Source: Flavobacterium sp.
Lineage (GTDB): Bacteria > Bacteroidota > Bacteroidia > Flavobacteriales > Flavobacteriaceae
NCBI RefSeq assembly: GCF_021151785.1
Contig: NZ_JAGKWP010000109.1
Coordinates: forward strand, 1-7,491
Reading direction: 5' to 3'
Length of the DNA: 7,491 nt
Below, in pieces: positions 6,183 to 7,491 of the stretch. Every line of letters begins with the position of its first letter. Within the stretch, counting starts at the first letter, position 1. A program made the translations under genes and the position numbers. A model generated the notes under the pieces. It searched no databases. It saw only the letters and a program-made list of their open reading frames with translations, and had not been told where the DNA came from.

Positions 6183-7208
6183 ATGTTAAAAAACGACTTA
6201 TTTCTAAGAGCCTTAAAAGGAGAAACAGTTGAACGTCCGCCAGTTTGGATGATGCGTCAAGCTGGAAGATATTTACCAGAATTCAGAGCATTACGCGATA
6301 AATATGATTTTTTTACCCGTTGTGAAACACCTGAATTAGCTGCTGAAATTACAGTTCAACCTATTCGAATTGTAAAACCAGATGCTGCTATTTTATTTTC
6401 AGATATTTTAGTAGTGCCAAGAGCTATGGGGATTCACGTAGAATTAAAAGATAATTTAGGCCCAATAATTCCAAATCCAATTCGTACTGCTGAACAAGTA
6501 AATCAAGTTTTTGTGCCGAATATTCATGAAACTTTAGGTTATGTGATGGATGCGGTAAAATTAACTAAAGAGATGTTAAACGATGAGGTTCCGCTTATTG
6601 GTTTCGCTGGTTCGCCATGGACTATTTTCTGTTATGCTGTTGAAGGAAAAGGTTCTAAAAGTTTTGATACCGCTAAAGGATTTTGCTTTTCAAATCCAGT
6701 TACGGCTCACTTACTATTACAAAAAATTACTGATACAACTATTTTATACTTAAAAGAAAAAGTAAAAGCAGGTTGTAATGCGATTCAGATTTTCGATTCT
6801 TGGGGTGGAATGCTCTCTCCGGTTGATTATCAAGAATTCTCATGGCAATACATCAACCAAATCGTAGAAGCATTAGCCGAAGAAACAGAAGTAATCGTTT
6901 TTGGAAAAGGTTGTTGGTTTGCCTTAAATGAAATGTCAAAATCAAAAGCTTCTGCTTTGGGAGTAGACTGGACGTGTTCGCCTAGAAATGCGCGTTATTT
7001 AACTGGTGGTGACATCACGTTACAAGGAAATTTTGACCCAAGTCGTTTACTTTCTCCAATCCCAACCATCAAAAAAATGGTTCACGAAATGATTGACGAA
7101 TTCGGAAAAGACAAATACATCGTAAACTTAGGTCACGGTATTTTACCAAATATCCCTGTGGATCATGCTAAGGCATTTGTTGAGGCGGTGAAAGAGTATA
7201 AAAAATAA
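6183..7208 (+). CDS. hemE: Uroporphyrinogen decarboxylase
   Basis: This 341-residue cytosolic enzyme removes four carboxyl groups from uroporphyrinogen III to form coproporphyrinogen III. It has the family signature RPPVWMMRQAGRYLPE (18-33) with R25 and R29, which contact substrate carboxylates, and the catalytic aspartate D74 in LFSDILVVP (71-79). Other active-site segments are GFAGSPWTIFCYAVEG (140-155, Y151), IFDSWGG (203-209, S206) and NLGHGILPN (315-323, H318). These correspond to the conserved Asp, Tyr, Ser and His of characterised enzymes. No domain is missing and the length is typical. It lies 42 bp after hemD in the same direction, most likely in the same transcript. Its ATG at 6183 sits inside a short tandem repeat that may affect translation. 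Confidence 0.98.
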   Translation: MLKNDLFLRALKGETVERPPVWMMRQAGRYLPEFRALRDKYDFFTRCETPELAAEITVQPIRIVKPDAAILFSDILVVPRAMGIHVELKDNLGPIIPNPIRTAEQVNQVFVPNIHETLGYVMDAVKLTKEMLNDEVPLIGFAGSPWTIFCYAVEGKGSKSFDTAKGFCFSNPVTAHLLLQKITDTTILYLKEKVKAGCNAIQIFDSWGGMLSPVDYQEFSWQYINQIVEALAEETEVIVFGKGCWFALNEMSKSKASALGVDWTCSPRNARYLTGGDITLQGNFDPSRLLSPIPTIKKMVHEMIDEFGKDKYIVNLGHGILPNIPVDHAKAFVEAVKEYKK

Positions 7209-7223
7209 ATACTTCGATTAAAA

Positions 7224-7491
7224 TTGATTAAAGGATTTTTACATATTTACATTCCTTTCATAATATGCTTCGGAAACATATTATTTTTATTGTCTGGAAA
7301 AAATTCAAATCCTATCACTTTTAGATATAATAACTTATTTGAATTTCAAAAAGGGAAATGGTTTCTTTTTGTATATTTATTATTAGCATTTTTATCTCTT
7401 TTTTTTAAGGGTTCAGAAGCTACTAATTTATACTCAAGTCCTTTACTTTTGGCTATTTTAATTTTATCATCTAATTTATTAATCAAATTAA
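7224..7491 (+). CDS. Unrecognised membrane protein (N-terminal part; runs off right edge)
   Basis: After the hemE stop, the same frame stays open to the window end (about 89 codons from TTG at 7224). It encodes a clearly membrane-protein-like sequence with three hydrophobic stretches. From the TTG these are at about residues 6-25 (HIYIPFIICFGNILFLL), 43-60 (WFLFVYLLLAFLSLFF) and 69-88 (SSPLLLAILILSSNLL). The linkers between them are polar, such as SGKNSNPITF and FEFQKGKW. No ATG or GTG exists in this frame before the edge; the usable starts are TTG at 7224 (15 bp after hemE) and TTG at 7290. I do not recognise the family, and other bacteria often have unrelated small membrane proteins after hemE. 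The lack of a strong start could also mean a weakly expressed or degraded gene. A stem-loop at 7260-7284 lies within it. Confidence 0.5.
   Translation, partial: MIKGFLHIYIPFIICFGNILFLLSGKNSNPITFRYNNLFEFQKGKWFLFVYLLLAFLSLFFKGSEATNLYSSPLLLAILILSSNLLIKL
7260..7288 (+). terminator. Possible stem-loop with T-run after hemE
   Basis: ATAATATG (7260-7267) and CATATTAT (7277-7284) form a perfect 8-bp inverted repeat around a 9-nt loop (CTTCGGAAA). The right arm ends in a T that begins a five-T run (7284-7288). The shape is that of an intrinsic terminator about 50 bp after the hemE stop. However, the stem has a single G-C pair and lies inside an apparently coding frame. It may instead be a chance feature of A+T-rich DNA or an attenuator. 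Confidence 0.3.

Noticed and set aside
7265..7324. Short ATG frame (MLRKHIIFIVWKKF) after hemE
   Set aside because: It stops after 19 codons and lies out of frame with the longer membrane-protein frame that covers the same DNA.

Overview
The window is about two-thirds A+T. It reads as a chromosomal haem (tetrapyrrole) biosynthesis locus of a Bacteroidota bacterium, most likely a Flavobacterium-like member of the Flavobacteriia. The signs are low-GC coding, flavobacterial-style protein sequences, absence of strong Shine-Dalgarno sequences, -7-like TAnnTTTG elements in the control region, and a ferrochelatase with an internal cysteine-rich insert. No RNA genes, insertion sequences, CRISPR arrays or phage genes were seen.

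Layout: two tightly packed gene sets diverge from one roughly 200-bp control region (3069-3268). Leftward (minus strand) run an AraC/PchR-type regulator (2166-3068), ferrochelatase hemH (1135-2154), a HemJ-type membrane protein (580-1131) and the N-terminal 195 codons of a membrane sensor protein, probably a histidine kinase (587 to the left edge). Gaps are 11 bp, 3 bp and an 8-bp overlap. Rightward (plus strand) run hemA (3269-4537), hemC (4549-5475), hemD (5478-6140) and hemE (6183-7208). An open frame for an unrecognised membrane protein (7224 to the right edge) follows. Gaps are 11, 2, 42 and 15 bp.

How the genes work together: HemA makes glutamate-1-semialdehyde from glutamyl-tRNA (C5 pathway). 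HemC and HemD convert porphobilinogen to uroporphyrinogen III, and HemE decarboxylates this to coproporphyrinogen III. HemJ (protoporphyrinogen oxidation) and HemH (iron insertion) finish the pathway. HemL, HemB and the coproporphyrinogen oxidase are not in the window and must be encoded elsewhere.

The most interesting signals are regulatory. The control region carries a 14-bp direct repeat (11 of 14 identical) offset by exactly 21 bp, the geometry used by AraC-family proteins. It lies where the hemA promoter should have its -33 element, and the AraC-type gene is adjacent. That regulator has a single cysteine, in a His-Cys-Pro-Phe motif resembling a haem-regulatory motif. A feedback circuit in which the regulator senses haem or iron status and drives hemACDE is a testable inference, not something the sequence proves.
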